Shown piece by piece: positions 9,104 through 17,676 of a stretch of DNA of 26,750 bases (positions within the stretch are counted from its first letter, which is position 1; every line of letters starts with the position of its first letter). The DNA is from CAZMRQ01 sp964568795. GTDB taxonomy: Bacteria > Pseudomonadota > Gammaproteobacteria > Comchoanobacterales > Comchoanobacteraceae. A model generated the notes under the pieces. That model did not search any database and was not told the DNA's origin. It saw only the letters and a program-made list of their open reading frames with translations. Both the position numbers and the translations under genes were made by a program. Location: positions 1-26,750 of the forward strand of contig CAZMRQ010000017.1 in NCBI GenBank assembly GCA_964568795.1, read 5' to 3'.

Positions 9104-9175
9104 ATATCCACAAGATATAAACATCATATTCCTGGTATTTATGACCTTGCGTGTCTGTGAATCACGTGGCATACT
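9104..9175 (+). promoter_or_regulatory. cca-dnaA gap: two near-consensus DnaA boxes and a possible dnaA promoter
   Basis: ATATCCACA at 9104-9112 differs from TTATCCACA at one base. TGTGAATCA at 9156-9164, read on the other strand, differs from TTATTCACA at one base. A weak sigma70-like pair, TTGCGT (9147-9152) and CATACT (9170-9175) with a 17-bp spacer, brackets the second box, an arrangement that would allow DnaA to repress its own gene. Whether the site is also part of the origin cannot be told from two boxes. Confidence 0.4.
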
Positions 9176-9274
9176 TGATCCCATAGCTTCCTATCAACTT
9201 CAAGACGGATTTGTTTTATGCTCAAGCATTTTGCACAATTGCAATTGCCGAAAAATGTTCAGGCGTCCTCGCCT

Positions 9275-10570
9275 ATGTGGCAACGGTGTTTAAAGCGCCT
9301 TGACCAGTACCTCAGTCCTCAGGAGCAGCAGCTTTGGTTGATGCCAGTTCAAGCGGTTGAGACAGAGCAGGCTTTACAGCTCTTGTGTCCTAACCAGCAT
9401 GTCTTATCATTCGTTCAAAACAGTGTTTTGCCTCATTTGGAAATCATCAGTCAGGCTCTGGGCAAGCGTATTGATGCATTTGTAGGTTCACGAAGCCAGC
9501 CAAGTGAATCAGCAGAAGTTAAGCCAGTAGCGGATAAGCCCCGAATCAATAAGGCCTCAGCAAGATTGAATAAATCATTTACTTTTTCTGGTTTTGTTCA
9601 GGGAAAAGCAAACCAAATTGCTTTAGCGTCAGCAAAACAGGTGGCAAAGCAGCCTGGGTCGGGTTATAACCCTCTTGTTATTTATGGAGGCGTTGGTTTA
9701 GGAAAGACGCATTTGATGCATGCTATAGCCCATGAGCACCTTGCCAATAAGGCAGATGCGTGTGTTCACTATGTTCATGCAGAGAGGTTTGTTAGTCAGA
9801 TGATTAAATCACTGCAAACCAACACCATGGATCAATTCAAACAAGAGTTGCGGCGTGCTGATCTGTTGCTGATAGATGACATTCAGTTCTTTATTAGAAA
9901 AGAAAGATCTCAAGAAGTATTGTTTCATACAATCAATGACCTAATAGACAATCATCGGCAAATAGTTGTGACATGTGATCGTTTCCCTAAGGAGCTTGAT
10001 GGCATGGAAGAAAGGCTCAAATCTCGTTTTTCCTGGGGGCTTACAGTGGGCATTGATCCACCAGACTTAGAGACACGTGTAGCCATACTTTGTGCCAAAG
10101 CCAAACTATCACAAATTGATCTTCCTAATGATGTTGCATTTTTCATTGCTGAGCATGTGAGTGGCAATGTAAGAGAACTAGAAGGCGCCTTGAAGCGTGT
10201 CATTGCTAATGCTTTTTTTAGTCAAGAAGTTATTACCAAGGAGTTTGCTAAACAAGCATTACGTGATATGCTACACGTACAGGCACGTTTGCATACTGTA
10301 GATAGTATTCAAAAAGCCGTCACGCGGTACTACTCCATTAAAATCTCTGATTTAATGAGTCATACACGGCAGCGCTCAATCGCCCGGCCAAGACAAATCG
10401 CTATGTTTTTAGCCAAGCAGTTGACAGATCGCAGTTTGCCAGAAATAGGTCAAGCATTTAATCGCGATCACACGACAGTTCTGCATGCCATTAGGCGTGT
10501 TCAGGAGCTGGTTGAAGCACGCCTTGATATTAAACAGGATCTTGATGAGATATCGCAAACTCTAGCATAA
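9275..10570 (+). CDS. dnaA: Chromosomal replication initiator protein DnaA
   Basis: Binds DnaA boxes and melts the origin. The predicted 431-residue protein has domain I starting MWQRCLKRL, a short domain II, and the AAA+ domain with Walker A GGVGLGKTH (about residues 138-146) and Walker B LLLIDD (about 197-202). KERSQEVLFHT and RLKSRFSWGL match the E. coli protein closely. The domain IV DNA-binding signature DHTTVLHAI is at about 398-406. I prefer ATG 9275 because gammaproteobacterial DnaA proteins begin only a few residues before the WQxCL motif. An in-frame ATG at 9218 would add 19 residues and cannot be excluded; both have weak ribosome binding sites. dnaN follows after 13 bp. Confidence 0.96.
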   Translation: MWQRCLKRLDQYLSPQEQQLWLMPVQAVETEQALQLLCPNQHVLSFVQNSVLPHLEIISQALGKRIDAFVGSRSQPSESAEVKPVADKPRINKASARLNKSFTFSGFVQGKANQIALASAKQVAKQPGSGYNPLVIYGGVGLGKTHLMHAIAHEHLANKADACVHYVHAERFVSQMIKSLQTNTMDQFKQELRRADLLLIDDIQFFIRKERSQEVLFHTINDLIDNHRQIVVTCDRFPKELDGMEERLKSRFSWGLTVGIDPPDLETRVAILCAKAKLSQIDLPNDVAFFIAEHVSGNVRELEGALKRVIANAFFSQEVITKEFAKQALRDMLHVQARLHTVDSIQKAVTRYYSIKISDLMSHTRQRSIARPRQIAMFLAKQLTDRSLPEIGQAFNRDHTTVLHAIRRVQELVEARLDIKQDLDEISQTLA

Positions 10571-10583
10571 TTGAGGAGCAGCC

Positions 10584-11708
10584 ATGTCGAGCACAGTTCT
10601 GGATCAAAGAATACAGTTATCCAATCAGCATCTATCACAAGCATTAAAACTAGTTGCGGGCGTAGTTGAGTCATCACAAGTCATGCAAGTATTAGCCAAT
10701 GTTCATTTTTCTATTCAAAACGCAACATTGACTTTGACAACATCAAATTCTGAGATGGAAGTGGCTACGGATATTGTGATTGAATCTCAGCAGGAGTTTA
10801 ATTTTACAGTATCTGCAAGGAAGTTATTGGACATCACTCGGTCAGTGTCTGATGATGAAATGGTGGAATTGAATTATGAAGGGCAGTGGCTGCATGTGCG
10901 CTCAGGTCATTCTGTCTTCAAGCTAGCTACTCTGCCAGCTGAAAGCTTTCCATTTTTTCAATCATCTGACATGAGTCAACAATGCGCACTGCCAGCTTCT
11001 CAATTACTACGCCACTTGGTTAAGACCAGTTTTTCTATGGCTAGGCAAGATGTCCGTGTTTTTCTTAACGGTTTGTTTTTGAGTCTTTCTGAAGAAGGGA
11101 TCGCCACGGTGAGCAGTGACGGGCATAGATTGAGTTACATGCAGAGTGATGCTGGTCAGCAAAGCAACGGCATTATGATTATTCCTCGGCGAACAACCCA
11201 GGAGCTCATTCGCCTGCTCACAGGCTTGGGAGATGCCATTATCCAGATTTCATTTACTGACAAGTTGGCTGTATTTCATGCAGACATTTTTTCTTTGAGA
11301 ACGCATTTAATTGATGGTCAATACCCGCCCTATCAGAAATTAATTCCGCAGCATCTTGACCATAAGATCACATTGCCAACGTTGCAGCTGAAACAGATTA
11401 TTCAGCGTGTGGGCATCTGTGCTAATGAGAAGTTTCGTGGAGTGCGCTTTGATATCCGTGCAAACAAACTGGAGGTTTCTGCACATAACTTTGAGCAGGA
11501 AGTGGCTAAAGAACAAGTCGATATAGATTATCAGGGGCAAGATGTCAACATATCTTTTAATATGCAATACCTTCAAGAAGTCATTGGTATTATGGATACA
11601 GAAGCATTTAGTCTTTCTTTTAGTCAGTCTGATTCGAGTGTATTGATCGAGCCAATTGCGGATGAACAAATCAAGTATGTAGTGATGCCACTGACACTGA
11701 CATCATGA
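10584..11708 (+). CDS. dnaN: DNA polymerase III beta sliding clamp
   Basis: Forms the ring-shaped clamp that tethers polymerase III to DNA. The 374-residue length and the three-domain layout are standard. The C-terminus YVVMPL is the family hallmark near the hydrophobic cleft that binds clamp partners, and the central VSSDGHRLSYM stretch is the conserved segment of domain 2. A strong ribosome binding site (GAGGAG) precedes the ATG. Its stop overlaps the recF start (ATGA), so the two are probably translationally coupled. Confidence 0.96.
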   Translation: MSSTVLDQRIQLSNQHLSQALKLVAGVVESSQVMQVLANVHFSIQNATLTLTTSNSEMEVATDIVIESQQEFNFTVSARKLLDITRSVSDDEMVELNYEGQWLHVRSGHSVFKLATLPAESFPFFQSSDMSQQCALPASQLLRHLVKTSFSMARQDVRVFLNGLFLSLSEEGIATVSSDGHRLSYMQSDAGQQSNGIMIIPRRTTQELIRLLTGLGDAIIQISFTDKLAVFHADIFSLRTHLIDGQYPPYQKLIPQHLDHKITLPTLQLKQIIQRVGICANEKFRGVRFDIRANKLEVSAHNFEQEVAKEQVDIDYQGQDVNISFNMQYLQEVIGIMDTEAFSLSFSQSDSSVLIEPIADEQIKYVVMPLTLTS

Positions 11709-12736
11709 TACTCAAGCGACTTGGTTTAAGTTGTTTTCGTAACTTTACAGAGTTTCAAGTTGAATTTTCAGAGGGGGTTCAAACTATTATTGGCCCCAAT
11801 GGTTCAGGCAAAAGCTCTCTGTTAGAAGCCATAGTGTATGTGGCATCAGGCCGCTCATTCCGTGCTTCACGTCCAGTCACATTAATTCAGCATCAACAAG
11901 AACAAATGATTATTTGGTTGGAGCTGTGTAATGGCACTCAGCTTGCATTATCAAAAAGCCAGTCAGGGAGAACAGAGCTACGCATTAATGACAAGCCGGC
12001 CCAACGTCAGAGTGAACTAGCCGTCCATTTGCCTGTTGTCTTTATAGACACCCATACTCACCGTTTATTTGCTGAGGACGCAAAACACAGGCGAGGCCTG
12101 ATTGATTGGATGATGTTTCACGTGAAACATGACATGTACGAAGTGGCCTTGAAGTATCGAGCAGCCTTAAAACAACGCAATGAGTGTTTGAAGTATGGCA
12201 GCAAAGACCTTGACGTTTGGGATGAACTTCTTTGCCGCTATGGCGGTCAGCTTGATGAGGCCAGACAGGATGTATTTTGCCAATGGGTGGATGCTTTAAA
12301 ACAGTATGAGCTTCCCTTTGACATAGATGTTGCGCTTCGATACAGACGTGGTTGGTGTGATGAAGTTGCATTGATTGATGCTTTGCGATCCAGCCGTTTG
12401 GACGATCAACGCCGTGGCTATACAAGTGTAGGTGCACACAGATTCGATATACTGGCACAGGAAAAAAGCATGGCTATGTCGTATATACTTTCACAGGGAC
12501 AGCAGAAAACGTATAATGGCTATATGCGCTTGGCTGCAGCAAATTATGTCAAAAAAAACACTCATAAGCAGGTGCTGTGGTTGATTGATGATTTGCCTGC
12601 AGAGCTTGATCAAAAAAGACAAAAAAGCTGGCTGCATGAACTAACACAAAAAGGTGAGCAAGTAATCGTCAGTGCTCTAGGTGAGGCTGAAATGGATTTA
12701 CCAGTGATATGTGATCTTGAGAAGGCAAGTGCATGA
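11705..12736 (+). CDS. recF: DNA replication and repair protein RecF
   Basis: An SMC-like ATPase that loads RecA at gaps with RecO and RecR. The 343-residue protein has Walker A GPNGSGKSS (about residues 30-38), a signature-like LSQGQQKT at about 258-265 and a Walker B region LWLIDDLPAELD at about 289-300. It starts inside the dnaN stop codon. In many gammaproteobacteria gyrB follows recF; here it does not. Instead a gene-poor 346-bp gap and minus-strand accessory genes follow. Confidence 0.95.
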   Translation: MILKRLGLSCFRNFTEFQVEFSEGVQTIIGPNGSGKSSLLEAIVYVASGRSFRASRPVTLIQHQQEQMIIWLELCNGTQLALSKSQSGRTELRINDKPAQRQSELAVHLPVVFIDTHTHRLFAEDAKHRRGLIDWMMFHVKHDMYEVALKYRAALKQRNECLKYGSKDLDVWDELLCRYGGQLDEARQDVFCQWVDALKQYELPFDIDVALRYRRGWCDEVALIDALRSSRLDDQRRGYTSVGAHRFDILAQEKSMAMSYILSQGQQKTYNGYMRLAAANYVKKNTHKQVLWLIDDLPAELDQKRQKSWLHELTQKGEQVIVSALGEAEMDLPVICDLEKASA

Positions 12737-13082
12737 AAGTTTATGTGAGTATCACAGTGAACTCACCGTGAATGATTGCAATGCATTTTTTTACGTCTGT
12801 GTTTTTAGGCATTCACACAATGCTTTTGTTTAAGACAGGTGTATCTGCTCTTTTAATTTCTTATGAGAGGATTACTTCGGGTCGTATCCAATTGAGGTGT
12901 AGTATTTTAGTTGGTGTGATGCCTGCAATGAAATGAATAGGGCTATTTCCTAAAAACGATTGTTAATGCTAGGATGCTCGGGCTGACTTTTTGAGTGTCA
13001 GTGGAATATGCGAAGAAGCAACAAACAGATTGCCATGATCACTCACTTTGATCTGTCAATTGTAGGTCAGAGTGAGTGGATA
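12737..13082. other. 346-bp gap after recF with inverted repeats and coding-like debris
   Basis: No intact gene. Just after recF is an inverted repeat (GTGAGT 12745-12750, ACTCAC 12761-12766, with inner TCAC/GTGA) followed 19 bases later by a run of seven T (12786-12792), a poor fit to a terminator. At the far end CACTCACTTTGA (13040-13051) pairs with TCAGAGTGAGTG (13067-13078) with one mismatch; it sits four bases beyond the stop codon of the minus-strand gene and may help end either transcript. A minus-strand frame in between is listed separately. Confidence 0.5.
12741..12962 (-). pseudogene. Possible degraded reading frame with an ankyrin-like motif
   Basis: One minus-strand frame runs through 74 codons with only two internal stops (12861-12863 and 12813-12815). 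Its first 33 codons include GNSPIHFIAGITPTKI, which resembles the start of an ankyrin repeat (G-x-T/S-P-L/I-H). It has no start codon at its beginning. The evidence is weak, since frames of this length occur by chance, but it lies next to an ankyrin-bearing gene on the same strand and could be debris of a relative. Confidence 0.2.
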
Positions 13083-13757
13083 TTAATTTGAGAGTCCGAA
13101 CAAGTTTTTAACTCTAGATATGATGCCAGTTTTTGAAACAGGTCTTTTTTGCGGGCAAGATGATTGTTCAATGTTTCTTGCAGGGAGCCCATTGCTAGTG
13201 TAAAAGGTTTGTTCAGATAGGTTTTTTAGAGAAGCTTTATTATAACGAAGATAGCCTTTTACAATGAGAACACCCCCGATTAATGTGAGTAATCCAGCAA
13301 TGACACCGGATACATAGAGAGCGACTGCTGCCACCCCAGCAACAGCAGCAATAGTTCGGCGATGTGCAGTGTTAGGTTCCTTAGAGGGTGGTGGAGTAGG
13401 TGTCTTAGTGTTAATTGGGTTTGATGTATGGCTTTCTGTAGGAGTAGCGCTATGAACAGAACCCAACCATTCTGCAAGGCTCTTCTCACCTTCTGACATA
13501 GACATACCATGAGATACATGAGTCCATAGACGACCTGCTTTATTCTCTGATTGAAACCACGCTTCCACATCATTCCATATTATGAACCCCCCCGGTGCCA
13601 ACACGTGGCGTTTTCCTTCTTCATCAAATCCGTAGTATAGGGATATAGGGATGCTATCGGGTATGAATTTCACGCCTGAACCCTCTGGGAGGCAGAAACA
13701 CCTTTGATTTTTGGGATCAAACTCTTTGACATTATTACGCGTATTAGTTAACTTCAT
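13083..13757 (-). CDS. Unrecognised small protein with a membrane hairpin and proline-rich linker
   Basis: I do not recognise the family of this 224-residue protein. Residues 1-105 look globular and soluble (rich in aromatic residues, with YYGFDEEGKR and WFQSENKAG). A Pro/Thr-rich linker follows at about 108-130, then two hydrophobic segments separated by a very short turn (about 135-152 and 156-171), and a basic C-terminal tail. A hairpin of this sort is found in many proteins that intracellular bacteria insert into host or vacuole membranes, but it could equally be a plain inner-membrane protein. The ribosome binding site (GAGAGGG, seven bases before ATG) is good. The gene lies 54 bp downstream of the VWA/ankyrin gene on the same strand, so cotranscription is likely. 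Confidence 0.75.
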   Translation of the reverse strand: MKLTNTRNNVKEFDPKNQRCFCLPEGSGVKFIPDSIPISLYYGFDEEGKRHVLAPGGFIIWNDVEAWFQSENKAGRLWTHVSHGMSMSEGEKSLAEWLGSVHSATPTESHTSNPINTKTPTPPPSKEPNTAHRRTIAAVAGVAAVALYVSGVIAGLLTLIGGVLIVKGYLRYNKASLKNLSEQTFYTSNGLPARNIEQSSCPQKRPVSKTGIISRVKNLFGLSN

Positions 13758-13811
13758 TTTTTAGCCCTCTCTAAATAATAATTCATTTTTCAAATGTGTA
13801 CATGTTGAGAC

Positions 13812-16800
13812 TTACCTAGGGCTCATGGAGGGAGCTGGATGATCAGCGGCCTCAGGCACTGGTGTCACCTTGGCCATGAACCTTTTCAGCTCACTTAGAG
13901 CCTTTAGTAGGATTTTCGCCTGTGCTACCGAATGATTCATTCTTCTATCTTTTAGTAGCCACTCAACGATCTCCCCAGCTACGTCGGTTTCCCCGTCATA
14001 TAACACAACGTGCAAGTTATCTGCAAGTATCTTCATATCGTCTTCACTACGTAGTTTAGCTTTTTTATGAATATTGTGCAACGCCAATACTGGCGTACTA
14101 CGTAAATAGTGATAGGGGTCACATCCTTCTAATTGTCTCTGGTAGGTTTCGTTAAGCTCACGAAGCTCCACCTGACAAGCAGGACGCAGATATCTCAATA
14201 AAAAAGTCACAACGTCAGTAAATAAATGAATAGATCTAATTTTTTTATAAATGTCTTCGATAATCTTTTCATTAGAACCATCTTTTGTCAGTTTTATGCG
14301 GGCAAACTCGATGAGATCGCTAGCAACCTGTAACTGGCTGTATTTATCCGTGCCGGTATCTTTCGCTTCACAGTACTTATGGAGATTTTCAATCTGCCAT
14401 TGATTGAACTCATCCGGGACTTCGGTCATTAACTTCTGTGCACATTCTTCTAACAATGTATTCAAAATTAGCTCATCACTAAAATTAGCAGTATATCTGC
14501 TAGACAAATTCATGCTGGGCACTTCACCCCCAGAATGATACTGATGGGTCGAATCTTGAAGATGAGTCTCCCCAGTTCTATTACGTGCACTCAAAACATC
14601 CTGTAAAGCAGGTTTTCCTTGTTTTAATGCAGCATTTAATATAGCCAAGGCAACTTCAAATTCAGCATTCCATAGTGCAAAATGAAGGGCGGTATTCCCA
14701 TTATAGTTTTGTGCACAAAGATTAAGACGATTCTCTCTGATAAAGTTGAGCACGCGCTGGCGTTGATCGATCTTATCGTCTCCTGTCGCCTCACGCAGAC
14801 TAGATAAGCGATCCATAAGCACGGTGTTCCATTCTGGATTACTGTGCCTGTTGTTTTCATCATATCCGCTTGGTCGGCGTGCTTGTGGGGTCAACTGTTG
14901 TAAAATATCCTTCTTGAATGTATCTTCCAAGCGGCCATGACGTACGTTATCTGCAATTGTTTCACCAAGAGTGGCCCCAATCACATTTTTATTACGGCAT
15001 GTTTCTAATCTTACAAGCTGCTCATCAGAAAGCTGAGAAGTCATCAGAGTTAACTCATGTGAAAACCCATGAAATGCAGCGTAATGTAGGACAGTATTTC
15101 CGCCGTCATCTTGCATTTCCATCTCAGTGTGTGGAATTAGCATCTCAATAATAGCAGTAATAGTGGCGGTACAGTCTGAATCTGTCCCTTCTGTGAGTAT
15201 TTCTCTTTTCTTTCTCAAAGCTGCCAGAAGGGGCATTCCGTGAGAGGCTGTTTGCATAGCAAGAGTCCTTCTCACTTGATCTTCATCCAGGTTTTGCACA
15301 GCTGTAAGCAAGGGTGTAGATAGACGTGACTGGCCTGTTGTTTGTGCGTAACGTTGCTGGGTAAAACTTGCAACAGCCGCTCTATTGACTTGGCCGTGGT
15401 GTGCAGAAAATGACCGAGCGTCTTTAGAGGCAATTCTCTTTATTTCGAGATCAATTCTTTGAGTTAGGCTTTGATTATCAATGACACATTCCATGAGTTT
15501 TGTGAGCTTGCCTGTTGAGCTTGTGTCTTCATCACTTTGGGTGGCGAGTTTAGCCTTGTCCTGAGCTATTTGGCTTTCAAGCTGAGTTTTCCTTGTTTGT
15601 AAATCGCTGTATATATCATCTTTAGTACTGGATAGCTCATAACGCTCACCATTTTGACTTGCGTACTTAGCATAAAACGGTTCGACCTGACGAATTGAGC
15701 TTCCTCGCCCTCCTCTCCTGCTACATTGAACCGGATTTTTTATTGCATTTTCCAATTGGGACATGAATGTCTCAAAATCATCTAATCCTTCTGACACGCG
15801 CTGAAGCTCATTCGAATGTTTTTCAATATTAATGCGGCACGTTGCTGCTTCATTAGCGTCTTGCTTTCCTAATGAAATATCAACAAGCTGTCCTTCTACG
15901 TAGTTATTAACCATCGCTGTTTTGTTTGCAGGATCAGTGATCCTTTGAGTGGTGGTATGAGTCGAGCCATGCACTAATGTGCATGTAACATCGCTTGCAT
16001 CTTCAGGAAGCTCAAAATATACGTGTCTTTCACAACCGAAAATCAGATGGTCTGCTTGGGCAGTGACAGTGTGTTTGCCAGAACCATTGGTGTAAGAAAG
16101 TCCTAAAACAGCAGGGGCTGTTGTATGCCCAGCTCCTAATATTTTTACAGTTTCATTCACATTGTTCATTTGCTCACGCATCCCTGCTCCAGCACTGACC
16201 GAGGCAAAAGGCGCTTTAAAATGATTTGACATATCATTGGTAAATCCACTGCTAGCTCTGGTTCCTATTTCAGTGACCATCACTAGAGGGCGAGCAGCAC
16301 AGGTAAAGCCAGGAAGACCCCATGAAATGGAAGAATTATAAGAAGAGGAGGGGTCATTTTTCATGCTAGGAGGCTCTGAAATAGGGGCCGAGCAGTCCTT
16401 CATGTAGCCTAACAGCCGGTCTACTGTCCCCTCATTCGGGGCCCCATCCGTCCAAACTAACAGAGTCGAGTTTTCAAGCCTATGTTGCGAAATCAAAAGG
16501 TCAGACGGGTGTGCTTTCAGGAGTTTGCCACTATGTGCCATAGCTTCATAAAGTGGTGTGGTTCCACTCGCAGGAATTTCCGTGAAGAGATCTGCTAACT
16601 CACTTGCCTTGACCCGTTTATGATAGCATGGACTGTTTAATGGTAGAACGCTGACTCGGTCATTAGCTGGGAGACTTCTCACAAATGATCTTAGAGCCTC
16701 ATTTGCCACGCCAATAGAGTTCCCGTCTTGCATAGAGCCGCTATCATCAAAAATAACAACATATTCATGATGGTCTTGGGGTGTTTTCATTTGAGCACTA

Positions 16801-17618
16801 AGTGTCACACCTATCAGAACCTTTTCGTGAGGGCCAATCGTTGTTTTTTCGATTTTGGTAATGTCTACCACAGCTTGATCAGATTGACTCTGTTGTTGAG
16901 CTTCTTCGACTAAACATTCAGATCGATTATACTCTTTGCTCTTATACATGTCATCAGCAGACTCAGTATACTGATAAGGGTGGCGTTGTTCTAAATCAAA
17001 GAGCCTCTCAATATCACAATGTCTGATTGCTACGACAGTCGTATTATCAGATTGGTAGTCTTCACGCATCTTAGCGGCATCAGTGTTCAATAAGTCCTCT
17101 GGAAGCTTTTCAGCTTTTGAGGCTCCATTAATGCCGTGCGTTGCTAGAATCCGGGAAAAGCACTCAGCATCCGCAGCGGTATGGAAGTAAAACATCAGTC
17201 CACTCTTGCTATCTAGATTAACGAATGGAATACGATCACCGACCAATGGAGCAAAGTGTTTTCCTAATGTTCTTGAAACCCCTTCCCCATCACTTTTGAT
17301 TAGGTCTCTTGTCAACAAAACTGCTTCTAAGTATAAATCAGTTGTGGAGCCTTTTTTTGCAGCATGTTTGATGCTTTGCAAATATTCTTCAATTTGACTA
17401 ATCTTGTGTGTGTGCATATCCTTGACAGAGTCAAGATCGGACAGTGTCTCAGGGTATCCTTCATATAATGCAGCATCATTGGCCAAAAGATATGGGGCTT
17501 TTGCGCTTTCCAGATCATCAGCTCTAAACGAATTTACAGCCTTGGCATGCTTATGCAAAAAATTTCGGCGTGCTTCTAACTGCATAAGAGGCAGGAGCGT
17601 TTTAGGGTCGTGAGGCAT
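13812..17618 (-). CDS. Large protein with VWA domain and ankyrin-like repeats, effector-like
   Basis: No close family recognised. From ATG 17618 it has 1268 residues. A helical N-terminal region (1-260) precedes a VWA domain (about 265-455) with a complete metal-ion-dependent adhesion site: DDSGS (Asp291, Ser293, Ser295), Thr353/354 in SGTTPLYEA, and Asp391 in LLVWTDGAP. A beta-rich stretch follows (about 500-600), then a helical part (about 610-730). Ankyrin-like repeats are seen at about 838-860 (GGNTVLHYAAFHGF) and 972-1000 (NGNTALHFALWNAEF), with a weaker one near 1012. The C-terminal 230 residues are helical and end in a Pro-rich tail. There is no signal peptide or membrane segment. I prefer 17618 over the ATG at 17648 because GGGAG lies seven bases upstream and the predicted promoter overlaps the first ATG. 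The domain mix suggests protein-protein binding in a host cell; this is inference. Confidence 0.85.
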   Translation of the reverse strand: MPHDPKTLLPLMQLEARRNFLHKHAKAVNSFRADDLESAKAPYLLANDAALYEGYPETLSDLDSVKDMHTHKISQIEEYLQSIKHAAKKGSTTDLYLEAVLLTRDLIKSDGEGVSRTLGKHFAPLVGDRIPFVNLDSKSGLMFYFHTAADAECFSRILATHGINGASKAEKLPEDLLNTDAAKMREDYQSDNTTVVAIRHCDIERLFDLEQRHPYQYTESADDMYKSKEYNRSECLVEEAQQQSQSDQAVVDITKIEKTTIGPHEKVLIGVTLSAQMKTPQDHHEYVVIFDDSGSMQDGNSIGVANEALRSFVRSLPANDRVSVLPLNSPCYHKRVKASELADLFTEIPASGTTPLYEAMAHSGKLLKAHPSDLLISQHRLENSTLLVWTDGAPNEGTVDRLLGYMKDCSAPISEPPSMKNDPSSSYNSSISWGLPGFTCAARPLVMVTEIGTRASSGFTNDMSNHFKAPFASVSAGAGMREQMNNVNETVKILGAGHTTAPAVLGLSYTNGSGKHTVTAQADHLIFGCERHVYFELPEDASDVTCTLVHGSTHTTTQRITDPANKTAMVNNYVEGQLVDISLGKQDANEAATCRINIEKHSNELQRVSEGLDDFETFMSQLENAIKNPVQCSRRGGRGSSIRQVEPFYAKYASQNGERYELSSTKDDIYSDLQTRKTQLESQIAQDKAKLATQSDEDTSSTGKLTKLMECVIDNQSLTQRIDLEIKRIASKDARSFSAHHGQVNRAAVASFTQQRYAQTTGQSRLSTPLLTAVQNLDEDQVRRTLAMQTASHGMPLLAALRKKREILTEGTDSDCTATITAIIEMLIPHTEMEMQDDGGNTVLHYAAFHGFSHELTLMTSQLSDEQLVRLETCRNKNVIGATLGETIADNVRHGRLEDTFKKDILQQLTPQARRPSGYDENNRHSNPEWNTVLMDRLSSLREATGDDKIDQRQRVLNFIRENRLNLCAQNYNGNTALHFALWNAEFEVALAILNAALKQGKPALQDVLSARNRTGETHLQDSTHQYHSGGEVPSMNLSSRYTANFSDELILNTLLEECAQKLMTEVPDEFNQWQIENLHKYCEAKDTGTDKYSQLQVASDLIEFARIKLTKDGSNEKIIEDIYKKIRSIHLFTDVVTFLLRYLRPACQVELRELNETYQRQLEGCDPYHYLRSTPVLALHNIHKKAKLRSEDDMKILADNLHVVLYDGETDVAGEIVEWLLKDRRMNHSVAQAKILLKALSELKRFMAKVTPVPEAADHPAPSMSPR

Positions 17619-17643
17619 GTAGTTTCTCCCGATATTTTCAATA

Positions 17644-17672
17644 AACATATACTAGTATCTACATTTTGTCAA
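17644..17672 (-). promoter_or_regulatory. Predicted sigma70 promoter of the VWA/ankyrin gene
   Basis: A perfect -35 TTGACA (17672-17667), a 17-bp spacer and a -10 TATGTT (17649-17644, four of six matches). The -10 covers the in-frame ATG at 17648, so transcripts would start near 17637 and could only be translated from the ATG at 17618, which has a GGGAG site at 17630-17626. Confidence 0.55.
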
Positions 17673-17676
17673 TAGT

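Noticed and set aside
11340..11669. 109-codon minus-strand frame inside dnaN
   Set aside because: dnaN is certain on the other strand, and there is no ribosome binding site or homology for this frame.
12745..12792. Hairpin and T-run after recF as a classic terminator
   Set aside because: The T-run begins 19 bases after the hairpin and the hairpin loop would be very tight, so it does not fit an intrinsic terminator.
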